Shown: positions 1 to 10,413 of the stretch, piece after piece
How the letters are laid out: every line of letters starts with the position of its first letter
Numbering within the stretch: position 1 is the first letter of the stretch
NCBI GenBank assembly: GCA_013153845.1
Contig: JAADDS010000011.1
Span: 1 to 56,339, forward strand
DNA: 56,339 nucleotides
Source of the DNA: Methanococci archaeon
GTDB taxonomy: Archaea; AGJL01; Methanococci; Methanococcales; Methanocaldococcaceae
Reading direction: 5' to 3'
Notes under the pieces: generated by a model
What the model was told of the DNA's origin: nothing
Database searches by the model: none
What the model saw: only the letters and a program-made list of their open reading frames with translations
Translations under genes and position numbers: made by a program

Positions 1-662
1 TAGAATCCGTAAGTAGTGTAAGTGTGCTCTGGAGCTCTTTCAAAAGAAAAGGTTCCATCTCCAAAACTCCACATACAAAATATTATATTTTTATTAGTTG
101 AAAAATTAAATCTAACTGTATCTCCTTCTACAATTTCATCTTTGCTAACATTTACAGTTATTGGTGTAGTATCTACCCTCAAACCGTAAAAATTAACGTT
201 GATTGGTGTTGCAGAGTAGTATTTTATTATGACAGTATTACTGCTACTGTTATATGAAACATCCCAGTTTGTTTTTGAATTCGAAGAACTACCATTAAAT
301 ATATACGTAGTTCCAGAAACATTTCCTACAATAATCCAGTTATAAGTTAATGACTTTGGATAGAACGTATTATTTAGATAACCACACCATGCTACTGGAT
401 AAGGAAAAGGGAAATCATAGGTGTGAGTTATTGAGACGGGGGCGTTATAATCTGTTTCAGTTAGATCTCCAAAATCCCATTTTATATGCCCATTGGTTAA
501 GATTTCATTTGAAAGTGTATCAAACCCTAACGCAGTAAATTTAAATGTAAAATTCCCTTCTTGTGTTATATTCATCGCATTGGGGTGGATGTAGATCTCT
601 CCATTGATCTTACACATAAATCCTATTAAAATAAGGAAGAGTAGTATCCTAATGAGTTTCAT
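1..662 (-). CDS. Secreted PKD-domain surface protein (C-terminus beyond window edge)
   Basis: This minus-strand reading frame starts with ATG at 662 behind a GGTGAGG ribosome binding site and stays open to the window edge, so only the first ~220 residues are present. The N-terminus ([21 protein letters not shown]) is a Sec-type signal peptide. The body holds two PKD-like beta-sandwich signatures: a [21 protein letters not shown] stretch near residues 60-80, and [21 protein letters not shown] at the truncated end. Asn-rich NxS/T sequons suggest an N-glycosylated extracellular protein. PKD domains usually mediate protein-protein or polysaccharide contacts on archaeal surfaces. It lies next to pilin-like genes and may share their surface role. 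The exact function is unknown. Confidence 0.8.
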   Translation of the reverse strand, partial: MKLIRILLFLILIGFMCKINGEIYIHPNAMNITQEGNFTFKFTALGFDTLSNEILTNGHIKWDFGDLTETDYNAPVSITHTYDFPFPYPVAWCGYLNNTFYPKSLTYNWIIVGNVSGTTYIFNGSSSNSKTNWDVSYNSSSNTVIIKYYSATPINVNFYGLRVDTTPITVNVSKDEIVEGDTVRFNFSTNKNIIFCMWSFGDGTFSFERAPEHTYTTYGF

Positions 663-741
663 AAATCCTCACCATTTCGTATATTGATAAAATATATAAC
701 TGCTTTTTTTAATTGTCTGTCAGATTATCTTTTTACTTGAT

Positions 742-1188
742 TTATTTTATATTTATTAACGTGTTTTTTGATAATGTAATGTTATTTTTACCAACATTTG
801 CAATTAATTCAATTTTATTACCTACATCAACACTTGTGTTTACTACATCTCTTCCTTCTATTTTAACTCCATCCTTCTCTGGGTAGAAGATCACATACGT
901 CTCTCGGGAAACATTTATCAGTTTAGTGGAAGCCCTTATAGTATAAGATATGTCTCCAACGGGCTTTAAAGTTAGCAAGAGAGTTTCATTCTCCGAATAG
1001 GATAGCATTGCATAGTTTTCAAAAGTATCTACAACAGCGTAGAGTTTATTTGCAATTATTGCATTGGTTGAGTCGCTTGTAAATGTTAACTCACTTTCAT
1101 ATAGGAATAGAGAAACAATCATCAAGAACATGAAAGCCAATATAAAATCAACAGAGATCTGTCCTTTTTTTCTTTTGATGAGATACAT
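742..1188 (-). CDS. Class III signal peptide (type IV pilin-like) protein, QxSxD variant
   Basis: A 148-residue protein with a short basic leader (MYLIKRKKG), then QISVDF and a hydrophobic helix FILAFMFLMIVSLFLY. This is the layout of an archaeal type IV pilin-like precursor cut after the Gly by an EppA/PibD-type prepilin peptidase. The +5 position of the mature form is Asp where most methanogen members have Glu (QxSxE). The remaining ~115 residues are predicted beta-rich and extracellular. The ATG at 1188 is preceded by GGTGTG. It is divergent from the two larger class III proteins starting at 1514 and 2468. A minor pilin or membrane-anchored surface protein is likely; no specific function can be named. 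Confidence 0.75.
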   Translation of the reverse strand: MYLIKRKKGQISVDFILAFMFLMIVSLFLYESELTFTSDSTNAIIANKLYAVVDTFENYAMLSYSENETLLLTLKPVGDISYTIRASTKLINVSRETYVIFYPEKDGVKIEGRDVVNTSVDVGNKIELIANVGKNNITLSKNTLINIK

Positions 1189-1513
1189 TTCTACACACCG
1201 CGGATTGAATGGTTATTTCTTCATATTTTGGCTATTTAACTATACTCATAAGATCTCTATCTCTCATTTTATATATCAATTTCTATATATTTATATTTTA
1301 TACATCTCAACATGATAACTCAAACTTAATTTTTACTTAATTTTATTTTAATTCTTAGTTAAGAGTTATTGGAGATTTCTATATTCCAACCTTTAAGATA
1401 GATGTTGTTTCTTTGTAGTTTATAGATAGTATAATAATTTATGAGTGTTAAAACATATAATTATTATTGTATTATTAAGCCCCAAATATTTATGCATATA
1501 TATTGGTGGAAAT
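1189..1513. other. AT-rich divergent intergenic region without a gene
   Basis: These 325 bases separate two divergent class III signal peptide genes. The stretch is very AT-rich and has several TATA-like runs, for example around 1270-1300 (usable on the minus strand) and around 1486-1502 (plus strand). I see no coding frame, guide RNA boxes or clear hairpin. An in-frame GTG at 1445 would extend the downstream gene, but it lacks a ribosome binding site. Confidence 0.5.
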
Positions 1514-2362
1514 ATGAGAAAAGCTCAGCTATCTTTGGAATTAATCTTACTGATCTTTGGAATAATCGTTTCAGGAATAGTGATTTCCTATTATTTAATA
1601 GATGTTTCCAATAAACAGCAAGATCTTGGAGATACCACACAACATACAAAACAAATAACTTACAATTTATTTGGATCAATAAATGGAACTAACAAAACCA
1701 CATCTCCGCCCTCCTCAATCACAAACAGCAGTGAAAATACAAGTGAATCAACAACATCTAACGAAACCGAGGGTTATGCAAAAATAACTTTTGTTGGTGA
1801 ATCACAACCATCAACAGAATACACCACCTATGATGGAATTGGTTATACACCAAATTTAAACGTAATAATTAGTGGAAGAAGAACTGTTGTAATAAGGCCA
1901 AAAGGAAGCCCTAATGAAGAATATATACTCTACCCAATAAATGGAACGCTCACTTATTCAAACATTGAATTTTGGGCTCAGGGAAATCATATATTGAATA
2001 TTTATAATGTAAAGGAGGTTCCAAGTGATTTATACGTTGATTTTATTATAAAAGGAGCTCCTATTCCTCAAATCATACTATTAAAAGATGTAAAAATTGC
2101 TGGAGGAGTTAGTGTAGATTTTGAGATATATGGCGGAGGAAATAAGACAGATGCAGAGGTTGATATAGTTAACACAACAATAAATAGTTTAGATTTAAAC
2201 AATATAAGAAGAACTTCTGGAACTATCTACATAAATATTGAGGGGAGTAATATATCAAACCTGAATGAAGATTACAGGGGAAGAAATACCATATATTTAA
2301 CTATTTCGAATAGTTGGATCGACGGAAAGTATATTTCACACTATACTAAAAAGATTGAATAA
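1514..2362 (+). CDS. Class III signal peptide surface protein (DUF361-type, pilin-like)
   Basis: The ATG at 1514 follows GGTGG at 1505 and gives a 282-residue protein beginning MRKAQLSLELILLIFG. This is a canonical QxSxE class III signal peptide for the prepilin peptidase EppA, with a ~25-residue hydrophobic helix. An in-frame GTG 23 codons earlier would put a second hydrophobic stretch in front of the leader and is rejected. Residues ~55-85 form a Ser/Thr/Asn-rich linker with many NxS/T sequons. The rest is beta-rich and ends in loosely repeated 20-23-residue units (around RTSGTIYINIEGSNISNLN and RNTIYLTISNSWIDGKYIS), suggesting a small beta-solenoid. The tail resembles that of the next gene, so the two are probably paralogues. 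A pilus subunit, tip protein or adhesin is inferred. Confidence 0.8.
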   Translation: MRKAQLSLELILLIFGIIVSGIVISYYLIDVSNKQQDLGDTTQHTKQITYNLFGSINGTNKTTSPPSSITNSSENTSESTTSNETEGYAKITFVGESQPSTEYTTYDGIGYTPNLNVIISGRRTVVIRPKGSPNEEYILYPINGTLTYSNIEFWAQGNHILNIYNVKEVPSDLYVDFIIKGAPIPQIILLKDVKIAGGVSVDFEIYGGGNKTDAEVDIVNTTINSLDLNNIRRTSGTIYINIEGSNISNLNEDYRGRNTIYLTISNSWIDGKYISHYTKKIE

Positions 2363-2393
2363 TTCCACTTTTTATAAATTATCTCGAATTTCG

Positions 2394-2412
2394 TGGAAAA
2401 AGGTATATATAT
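2394..2412 (+). promoter_or_regulatory. Probable TATA/BRE promoter for the 2468 gene
   Basis: An A-rich BRE-like run followed by GGTATATATATT lies ~55-70 bases before the start codon at 2468. A very similar AAAGGTATATATAA sits before the 4203 gene. Just upstream, TTCCAC (2373) and GTGGAA (2392) form inverted repeats that could make a hairpin ending the preceding gene. Confidence 0.5.
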
Positions 2413-2467
2413 TGGTTAGGATATATATAACAATATGGGTAATGTCTAACAAAGGGGGTGATAGGTT

Positions 2468-4009
2468 ATGCCCATCCTTAAAAAAAGAGGTCAACTTTCT
2501 TTAGAGTTTGTATTACTACTTTTTGGAGTTATTGTAGCAGGAACTTTCGTAGCTGTAAATTTAGCTGATCAAAATCCTGCTTATCTTGGAGATAGTGCAT
2601 CAAAGATTAAAAAAGAATCATTAGGTTTATTTATCGGAAAAGGTGTGAATTTTAGCTCAACAACTACTGTAAACAGTTCGGGATATGATAAAAATAGCAG
2701 CTCAAATATAACAACAAATATAACAATAAACGAAACTGAAAACATAACAACTGAAATAAATAATAGCATAACTAACGATACAAGTCAGAATATAAGCACA
2801 GATAATAATACAAATGAAAACCTAACAACAAACGAAACCATTAAACTTCCAAACTTATTCATAGAAAACTTATCTGTGGTAGAGAACGGTAGCGTGATCG
2901 CCTGCCATTGCTTCAGAGAACGAGTTCAAAATAATGGAGAAGACACAAACTTACAAAACCGATTCCAACACAGATGCGGAAAATGTAAAAATGGAACAAA
3001 TGTGGATATAGTGGCAGTTATTGGAAATAACGGAACAGCAAACTGCAATTCGTTCCAAGTGGTAATGTATGACAATGATGTTCAAATATATAACAACACT
3101 TTCCAAAACCTTAATGTTAATGAGACCCTAACAATAACTGTTCCATATGAAATATCCACATCAAAAGGTTGCAAACATCAAAATAAAGGAGAAAGTCAGC
3201 AAAACCAATATAGAGGATGCTGTTGCGAGAGAGTATTTAACCACACAATTACTGTAAAGGTTATTGCAACCAACGATTCAAATCCAGATGATAACTCAGC
3301 AAGCGTTGTAATATCAATAGAGAAAGAAAATGGATGTAATAATTGTAATGGTAAAGATAATGAAAATACTACTATAAATAATACATCAACAAACATTGCC
3401 AGCGAAGGAAGTGTTGCTGATTATTTATATATAAAATTCAATGGAAATAGTAATGGAATCATAACCTCTGATATAATTCCAGATGGACAGCCAATATTCG
3501 GAGATTTTGGAACTATTAGAATTAAAGGAAAACATGTTGGTAAATATAATGCAAATGGCGAAATATCTGGAAAAATAATAATAAATGGAAATGGACTACT
3601 TTACTTAGGAAATTTAAGCACAATATATAAACTTGAATTAAAACTCAATGGAAACTCAGATAATGATGTTGATTATACACTAAAAGTTCCAGAAATTGTA
3701 TATTTAGATGCCGGAGTTATAAATGGTAATGCAGAACTTAACTTAGATGGTATAACTATCGATAGCATGTATGTAGAAAGAGTTAACGGTAATGCAAACT
3801 TAGACCTATCAAATGGCCATATAACAGTTTTAGAAATCGACAAAATAAACAGTAATGCAAATGTAAAAATTGAAAATATGAAGATTGACGATCTTAGTAT
3901 TGAAAAAATAATGGGAAGTGGAGAGGTTATTATAACAAACTCTGAAATAAATGGGATATATTACAACTACTTAAAGATAGACAAATACAATTACGAAGAT
4001 TGGAGCTAA
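2468..4009 (+). CDS. Large class III signal peptide protein: glycosylated linker, Cys-rich CARDB-like domain, beta-solenoid tail
   Basis: A 513-residue pilin-like precursor whose ATG follows GGGGGTGAT. Residues 1-8 are the basic leader, and QLSLEFVLLLFGVIVAGTF at 9-27 is the QxSxE site plus hydrophobic helix. Residues ~60-125 are an Asn/Thr/Ser linker packed with NxS/T sequons. Residues ~128-285 resemble a CARDB beta-sandwich (IVAVIGNNGTANCNSFQVV, NDSNPDDNSASVVISI), but with unusual cysteine-bearing inserts. The eleven cysteines are at 146, 148, 170, 173, 193, 235, 251-253, 290 and 293, including CxC, two CxxC and a CCC. Residues ~320-500 hold 20-22-residue repeats (VNGNANLDLSNGHITVLEI and similar), fitting a beta-solenoid. 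The mature protein should be extracellular. The cysteines could form disulfides or bind metal; no heme CxxCH motif is present. Confidence 0.8.
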   Translation: MPILKKRGQLSLEFVLLLFGVIVAGTFVAVNLADQNPAYLGDSASKIKKESLGLFIGKGVNFSSTTTVNSSGYDKNSSSNITTNITINETENITTEINNSITNDTSQNISTDNNTNENLTTNETIKLPNLFIENLSVVENGSVIACHCFRERVQNNGEDTNLQNRFQHRCGKCKNGTNVDIVAVIGNNGTANCNSFQVVMYDNDVQIYNNTFQNLNVNETLTITVPYEISTSKGCKHQNKGESQQNQYRGCCCERVFNHTITVKVIATNDSNPDDNSASVVISIEKENGCNNCNGKDNENTTINNTSTNIASEGSVADYLYIKFNGNSNGIITSDIIPDGQPIFGDFGTIRIKGKHVGKYNANGEISGKIIINGNGLLYLGNLSTIYKLELKLNGNSDNDVDYTLKVPEIVYLDAGVINGNAELNLDGITIDSMYVERVNGNANLDLSNGHITVLEIDKINSNANVKIENMKIDDLSIEKIMGSGEVIITNSEINGIYYNYLKIDKYNYEDWS

Positions 4010-4070
4010 TAACCTCTCTATTTTTATTTTTTTATTAAGAGGGAGTATTAATATATATAAATTAACAGTT

Positions 4071-4086
4071 AGAAAGGTATATATAA
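4071..4086 (+). promoter_or_regulatory. Probable TATA/BRE promoter for the 4203 gene
   Basis: AGAAAGGTATATATAA repeats the arrangement seen before the 2468 gene. A transcript start ~25 bases downstream would leave a leader of about 90 bases. Confidence 0.45.
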
Positions 4087-4202
4087 TTTCTCTTTTCATA
4101 TATCTCTTATTATTTGATAATATTTGATTATTTTTTATTGTTGTTTTTTTATTATATGTTAAAAATATTCAAAATTTTTTGCGTAGATTAAAGGTGATCT
4201 AT

Positions 4203-5294
4203 ATGCGTGTTGGAATTATTGGAGCAGGTTTATCGGGATCTATCTTTTATAATCTAATGTCAAGTAATGGCTTCAATATCGATATATACGATCCATCATT
4301 AGCACGGGGGTGTAAAAGCGTAAATTTTATATTTTCAGATAAAAGGGACTTTTTAATTGTGAAAAAAGTATTAAAAGTGGCAAATTTGGATATAAACGAT
4401 TATATTGTTAAAGAAATAAAAAAGGTTAATGTTGATGGAGACAATTATCGTATATCTAAGAAGGTATTTGTGATTAATAAATTAAAATTAATAGAAGATT
4501 TAACACCAAGAACTGCAATCATAAACAGGGAATTCAACCCAGTTTTAAGGAGATTCACAACAAAAGTTATCGACAGTGGAGCTGTTGTTAAAGAATTCAC
4601 TACTGATGCCGAAACAAAATTTTATGATCTAATAGTCGATGCATCGGGTTGTGCAAAAGTTCTTCAAATGTCCAATGAGTCCCAGAAATACAAAAATGAC
4701 ATAAGAACTTGCCAGTTTTTAATATCTTGCAATGATAAAGATGGAGTGGATAAATTTTTTATCGATGAAATAAAAATACAGAAAGGAAAACCTATGATTG
4801 GCTATACTTGGGTAAATCCAATTGGAGATAATTTATATCACGTTGGATGTGCATACTATAAAAACGATTATGAGCTTTGGAATTACTTAACGAATTATGC
4901 AAAAAAGTTTTTTAGTGGAAAATGTAATCGAGTATGCAGCTGCACATCCAAAATAAATGGCAATCTAATATCTGAAAGTTTTATAGGAGGAGTTTATGAA
5001 AAAAGATGCTTAGTAGGGATAGGAGAGAGTATTGGTTTAACATCTCCAGTTGGTCAGGGAAATGTTTATGCAGTATACTCTGCATATATACTTTCAAAAC
5101 TATTAAAAAAATATGATGTCGATGAAGCAATTATTAAATACAAAAATCATATCATAAAAAACTTTTCCGAATTAGATACCTATAAAAAGTCCGTAAAAAA
5201 TTTTAACATATTAGGAATATCCAAATTTCTAAAAACACTTTATAATGTACCAACAACAAAATTTATGAAAATACTTATAAAATCAAAATTTTAA
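4203..5294 (+). CDS. FAD-dependent oxidoreductase, geranylgeranyl reductase-like
   Basis: The start is ATG 4203, behind AGGTGATCT, giving 363 residues; an earlier in-frame start has no such site. The N-terminus MRVGIIGAGLSG is a GxGxxG dinucleotide-binding fold. The segment VGIGESIGLTSPVGQGNVYAVYSAYILSKLL near residue 280 matches the second FAD-binding region of the geranylgeranyl reductase/p-hydroxybenzoate hydroxylase superfamily (usual form GDAAG..P..GEGI), with E in place of D. Such enzymes saturate isoprenoid chains in archaeal lipids, but this one is divergent and its substrate cannot be read. Cysteines at CNRVCSC are notable. It is 43 bases from the next gene and may be co-transcribed. 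Confidence 0.7.
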   Translation: MRVGIIGAGLSGSIFYNLMSSNGFNIDIYDPSLARGCKSVNFIFSDKRDFLIVKKVLKVANLDINDYIVKEIKKVNVDGDNYRISKKVFVINKLKLIEDLTPRTAIINREFNPVLRRFTTKVIDSGAVVKEFTTDAETKFYDLIVDASGCAKVLQMSNESQKYKNDIRTCQFLISCNDKDGVDKFFIDEIKIQKGKPMIGYTWVNPIGDNLYHVGCAYYKNDYELWNYLTNYAKKFFSGKCNRVCSCTSKINGNLISESFIGGVYEKRCLVGIGESIGLTSPVGQGNVYAVYSAYILSKLLKKYDVDEAIIKYKNHIIKNFSELDTYKKSVKNFNILGISKFLKTLYNVPTTKFMKILIKSKF

Positions 5295-5337
5295 ATAAAA
5301 TAAATTTAAAATATAAAATTAATAGGGAGGGATAATT

Positions 5338-5814
5338 TTGCCATTAAAATTGCTAAAAGAGGAAGAAGGATTATCTCCAATGCTTAGAGAATTTAGGAGT
5401 ATAGTTGATAAAGAGAGAATAAATAGTGTTGTATTTATTGGATCTGTTGGAGTTTGTCAGCCCTTTGCTGAATTGTTTTATTACGCTATAAGAGACAAAG
5501 ACGGATATTTTATTCCAAACGGGGATTTATCAAAAGTTAAAAAACTTATAGTTGATGATAGCGGAGTATCAATGAAAAAAATCAAAGAAATCCAAAATAC
5601 TGATGCGGTTGTATTGTTTGGGGGTTTAGCGATGCCGAGATATGGTGTTGATGTTGAAAAAATCAAAAACGTGCTTAATCTATTATCTCCGAAGTGTGTT
5701 ATTGGTATTTGTTTTATGAGCATATTCCAAAAGTCAGATTGGGATAAAAAAATAAACTTTGATTATCTTATAGATGGGTATATAAGAGCCAAAGTATATA
5801 CAAAAGAGAAATAA
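5338..5814 (+). CDS. DUF2124-like conserved archaeal protein
   Basis: A 158-residue protein starting at TTG 5338 behind a strong GGGAGGGAT site. The sequence (VVFIGSVGVCQPFAELFYYAIRD, DAVVLFGGLAMPRYG, CVIGICFMSIFQKSDW) has alternating strands and helices consistent with a Rossmann-like fold. I recognise it as a methanogen DUF2124-type protein. No catalytic function is established to my knowledge. Its stop codon adjoins the riboflavin synthase leader, and the two are almost certainly in one operon. There is no signal peptide or membrane helix. Confidence 0.65.
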   Translation: MPLKLLKEEEGLSPMLREFRSIVDKERINSVVFIGSVGVCQPFAELFYYAIRDKDGYFIPNGDLSKVKKLIVDDSGVSMKKIKEIQNTDAVVLFGGLAMPRYGVDVEKIKNVLNLLSPKCVIGICFMSIFQKSDWDKKINFDYLIDGYIRAKVYTKEK

Positions 5815-6297
<483 letters not shown>

Positions 6298-6305
6298 AAA
6301 ATTGC

Positions 6306-8171
6306 TTAAAGTTTCCAGTCAATATTTAAGAGATCTGAATATCTTTCAAGAACTCTTTTTACATATTCATCTACACATTCCCTATTTTCAAACTTTTTAG
6401 TCCAATATTCGTTATTAAATTCTTTTGCAAGAGCAATTATCAAATCTTTAACTCTTTCACTTTCTATTTTTGCAGGGTATCCAATTTTTTTATTATAATT
6501 GCAGATCTCTCCATATAACTTCACAGTTTCCTCAACAATATCCTCTATTCCTAAAAGTTCTCTAACTAAATCCTTTAAAACTGGCTTTAACCACTTTCTA
6601 TGGAATCTACAAATTCCAAGATTTTCTACCGTGAGTTCTAATTTTATACTATCAACAACTAAATCCGCTAATTTTTCAGGATCGTTAAATTCTGGCTTGT
6701 AGTATGTTAAATACCTCCCCTGAATTACAAATGGCATAAAAAATCCGGGAGTCCAGTAAAGGTTTGGAGCAATTTCTCCCCAGTCCCCAAATGGAACATA
6801 AACTGCCACATCATTAAATTTCTTTCCAATCTTAGCAGTTCTATTTTTAAATTTCTCGTTTAATATTTTTGAAGCTTTTCTCTTTCCAAGGGAGAGTATT
6901 TTATATAGTTCATTCGAGTTCTCTGCCAATTTGTACATAAATGCTATTGCCTGATCGGCGTTATGCTTCGCTATTTCTTTTATTTCCCCATTCTCCCCTT
7001 CTATAATTCTTTTATGATCAAAAATTGGCTTTTTTATACCAAGTTCCTCTTCATTCAGTAGTTGTAAATCCAATAGTTCAAAGATCCATGCAGTTAGATT
7101 TCCGATCTCGATCGCATCAAATCCGAGTGCATCTGCTGTTTTAACAACCCGATCTGCTTCATAAAGGTCAAAAATCCCCAATAAAGTTCCATTTGCCGAA
7201 TATGGTTCGTAATCCATTTTATTTTTATTCCTGTATTTTTTACACAAAACAGGACATGGCTCTCCACAGTTTGCCCATTTTTTTGGTTCTATTGCCTCTT
7301 TATTAAATGTTTCAAGATAAAATTTCAATATTTTTTCCAAAATTTTCTTTCTGTCCTCTACACTTATGTATGGCATCCTCCAATTGAATATTGGAACTTT
7401 TTCTTTATATAAAATCCAATTGTTCCCAAAAGTTCCCCCTGTCCCTGTTTTTTCATCATATCTGTATTTACTTGTATGTTCTAAAATCACTTTACTCATT
7501 GGCTTTTTATAATAGTTTTCCACGATTTCTTTTGCTTTATCTTTATCTTCCTTGTTCTCATCTTGATTTCCAAAAAATACGATTCCCATTATGTTATGTG
7601 CCCTATAAAGAACTGATCCTCCCCCTCCTCTCGCAGCCCAGTCCTCCGATCCTTCTACAAACTTTCCTCCCCTAACGGTCTGTGAAAACAATCCGCCCAT
7701 ATTCGTTCTTTTTGACGCCTCTCCAACAACTACGCTTCTTAGGTTTTTATCTTTAAAAAGGTTTAATATGTATTCACTAACATCATATACAGTTTTAAGT
7801 TCCTCCTTCACTTCTATAAAATCAATTCTCAAATTTTCTTCATTTTCTATAACCATTATTGATGGCTTTTCACATCTTCCAATGATCGCTACATTATTCA
7901 ACCCAGTGCTTTTAAATTGATAGCCAGCTCCTCCCATGGATGAGAAGTAAAATCCATCCCAAAGTGGAGATCTAAATGAAAATATCAATCTATGTCCCCC
8001 AACAACTGGAAGAACTCCACGTCCAAAACAAAAGACATTTTTTTCATCGTAAGGATCGTATTTCCACGTTTCAAATTTATTGTGCCAGTAAAGTCCCCAA
8101 CTTATGGGCAAAAAAGTTTTTTCTATAATTTCAAATTTTTTCGTTGTTGCGTTTATTAAAACATTTTTCAT
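6306..8171 (-). CDS. Tungsten aldehyde ferredoxin oxidoreductase family protein
   Basis: A 621-residue AOR-family enzyme, normally a tungstopterin and 4Fe-4S enzyme oxidising aldehydes to acids with ferredoxin. Residues 79-100 (MGGAGYQFKSTGLNNVAIIGRC) and 175-190 (EDWAARGGGGSVLYR) match the pterin-binding N-terminal domain. Cysteines 302, 306, 310 and 521 (CGEPCPVLC and GICRFHRKW) fit the Fe-S ligands, with CX3CX3C spacing as in formaldehyde-type members. Length is normal and no signal peptide is seen. The physiological aldehyde cannot be told from sequence. It is transcribed divergently from the tungstate-binding protein gene at 8352, which fits a tungsten cofactor. Start ATG 8171 follows GGGTTGTGA. 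Confidence 0.9.
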   Translation of the reverse strand: MKNVLINATTKKFEIIEKTFLPISWGLYWHNKFETWKYDPYDEKNVFCFGRGVLPVVGGHRLIFSFRSPLWDGFYFSSMGGAGYQFKSTGLNNVAIIGRCEKPSIMVIENEENLRIDFIEVKEELKTVYDVSEYILNLFKDKNLRSVVVGEASKRTNMGGLFSQTVRGGKFVEGSEDWAARGGGGSVLYRAHNIMGIVFFGNQDENKEDKDKAKEIVENYYKKPMSKVILEHTSKYRYDEKTGTGGTFGNNWILYKEKVPIFNWRMPYISVEDRKKILEKILKFYLETFNKEAIEPKKWANCGEPCPVLCKKYRNKNKMDYEPYSANGTLLGIFDLYEADRVVKTADALGFDAIEIGNLTAWIFELLDLQLLNEEELGIKKPIFDHKRIIEGENGEIKEIAKHNADQAIAFMYKLAENSNELYKILSLGKRKASKILNEKFKNRTAKIGKKFNDVAVYVPFGDWGEIAPNLYWTPGFFMPFVIQGRYLTYYKPEFNDPEKLADLVVDSIKLELTVENLGICRFHRKWLKPVLKDLVRELLGIEDIVEETVKLYGEICNYNKKIGYPAKIESERVKDLIIALAKEFNNEYWTKKFENRECVDEYVKRVLERYSDLLNIDWKL

Positions 8172-8274
8172 AGTTTCACAACCCTTTATTTTTTACTATT
8201 TTTTATATTGGGTTATTTTTTCATTTTTATAGCCCTAAATTTTATTTTTGAAGTTTTAGTATTTTATAAGTTTT

Positions 8275-8294
8275 GTTAACCAATAACGGTAAAC
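8275..8294. promoter_or_regulatory. Inverted repeat, candidate operator between AOR and wtpA
   Basis: GTTAACC-AATAAC-GGTAAAC is an imperfect dyad (six of seven positions per arm). It lies immediately upstream of the TATA-like TTTAAATAT that precedes wtpA and ~100 bases before the AOR start. Its position in the only shared intergenic region of a tungstoenzyme and a tungstate-uptake gene suggests an oxyanion-responsive regulator site. That role is inferred. Confidence 0.4.
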
Positions 8295-8295
8295 A

Positions 8296-8310
8296 TAATA
8301 TTTAAATATG
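8296..8310 (+). promoter_or_regulatory. TATA-like promoter of wtpA
   Basis: ATAATATTTAAATAT sits ~45 bases before the ATG at 8352, leaving room for transcription to start near 8330 and a short leader carrying GGAGGGA. Confidence 0.45.
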
Positions 8311-8333
8311 AAATCATAACACATTTCATCTGA

Positions 8334-9377
<1,044 letters not shown>

Positions 9378-9466
9378 ATTGTTTAAAATTGCTTATATTT
9401 TTTATTTTTCTGTTTTTTCTTTTTTATTTGTTATTTTATTTGTTATTCTTATCCATTTAAGAATCA

Positions 9467-10276
9467 TTAAATCATATTTTCCAAAAACTCCACATCTTTT
9501 ATTAGTTCATCTATTTTCTCTTCTTTTGTAATTTCTTTTTTTCCCAATCTTCTATCGTCAATTTCCAAATTAAACATTCCTCTATATCCACTATCTATAA
9601 GAGTTCTTACGTGTTTGGAAAAATCAATTTCCGATTTTCTCAGTGGAAAGTGATCCTTTTTATTAACAACCCCAGAGATGTGAGTATGTTTTATATATTC
9701 GAGAGTTCTTTCAAAAAACTCATCTATGTAGTGTTTAGCATGTGCAAAATCCAGGGTCATATTCAATAATGGCTCATATTTTTTTAAGATCCACTCCACT
9801 TCTTTCGGATTCCAACCGATTCTATTAATCCTCTCTGGCATGTTTTCAAGACAAATTGTAATGTTTTTATTTGTTGCAGTTTCTAATATTTTATCCAGAT
9901 ATTTAAAAAATGCTTCAAATTCCTCATCTGTTGGTGCTCTGCTTGTTGGTCTTCTTCCGGGGTGTATAGTTATTAACTCACATCTATAAAATTTTGCCAA
10001 TTCAATACTCCAAAGTGTTTCTTTTAAAATCGCTTCTCTAATGTAGGGGTTTATAGATGAAGGATTTAACTCGATATGAGGATTATGTAAAGCAACATCA
10101 AACTTCAAAAATTCTTTTTTTAAATCAGCAATATAGTCAAGATCGAATCTATTATCCCAAAAATCCGGATTTTCAGGAAAAAATTCAATACATTTAAGCC
10201 CAATATCTCGAAGTATGTCAAAAATCTCAATCATAGGATAATCCCAAAAAAACAGGGTTGAAACACCTATCCTCAT
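9467..10276 (-). CDS. Sugar phosphate isomerase/epimerase-like TIM barrel protein (AP endonuclease 2 family)
   Basis: A 269-residue protein starting at ATG 10276 behind GGTGGGAG. Segments MRIGVSTLFFWDY, CIEFFPENPDFW, LITIHPGRRP, ICLENMPERIN, NMTLDFAHAKHY, IKHTHISG and MFNLEIDDRR mark the successive strands of a xylose isomerase-like TIM barrel, with the His, Glu and Asp residues that bind metals in this family. The family covers endonuclease IV, sugar isomerases and epimerases. The substrate is not evident; endonuclease IV itself is less likely because its full metal-site signature is not seen. It is a single gene in its orientation. Confidence 0.75.
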   Translation of the reverse strand: MRIGVSTLFFWDYPMIEIFDILRDIGLKCIEFFPENPDFWDNRFDLDYIADLKKEFLKFDVALHNPHIELNPSSINPYIREAILKETLWSIELAKFYRCELITIHPGRRPTSRAPTDEEFEAFFKYLDKILETATNKNITICLENMPERINRIGWNPKEVEWILKKYEPLLNMTLDFAHAKHYIDEFFERTLEYIKHTHISGVVNKKDHFPLRKSEIDFSKHVRTLIDSGYRGMFNLEIDDRRLGKKEITKEEKIDELIKDVEFLENMI

Positions 10277-10413
10277 ACTCCCACCATCAAATTTTTATAC
10301 TTAATAACTCATTTTAAACTTCTACATATTTTAACCTTCCCAAACATTTTTAAAATCTCAAATTGAAAAAATTAAAAATAAAAATTGAAAATTAAGCAGT
10401 TGGTGATTGAAAT

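Noticed and set aside
1445-1513. N-terminal extension of the class III protein from GTG 1445
   Set aside because: It would put 23 residues with a hydrophobic run before the pilin leader and has no ribosome binding site, unlike ATG 1514.
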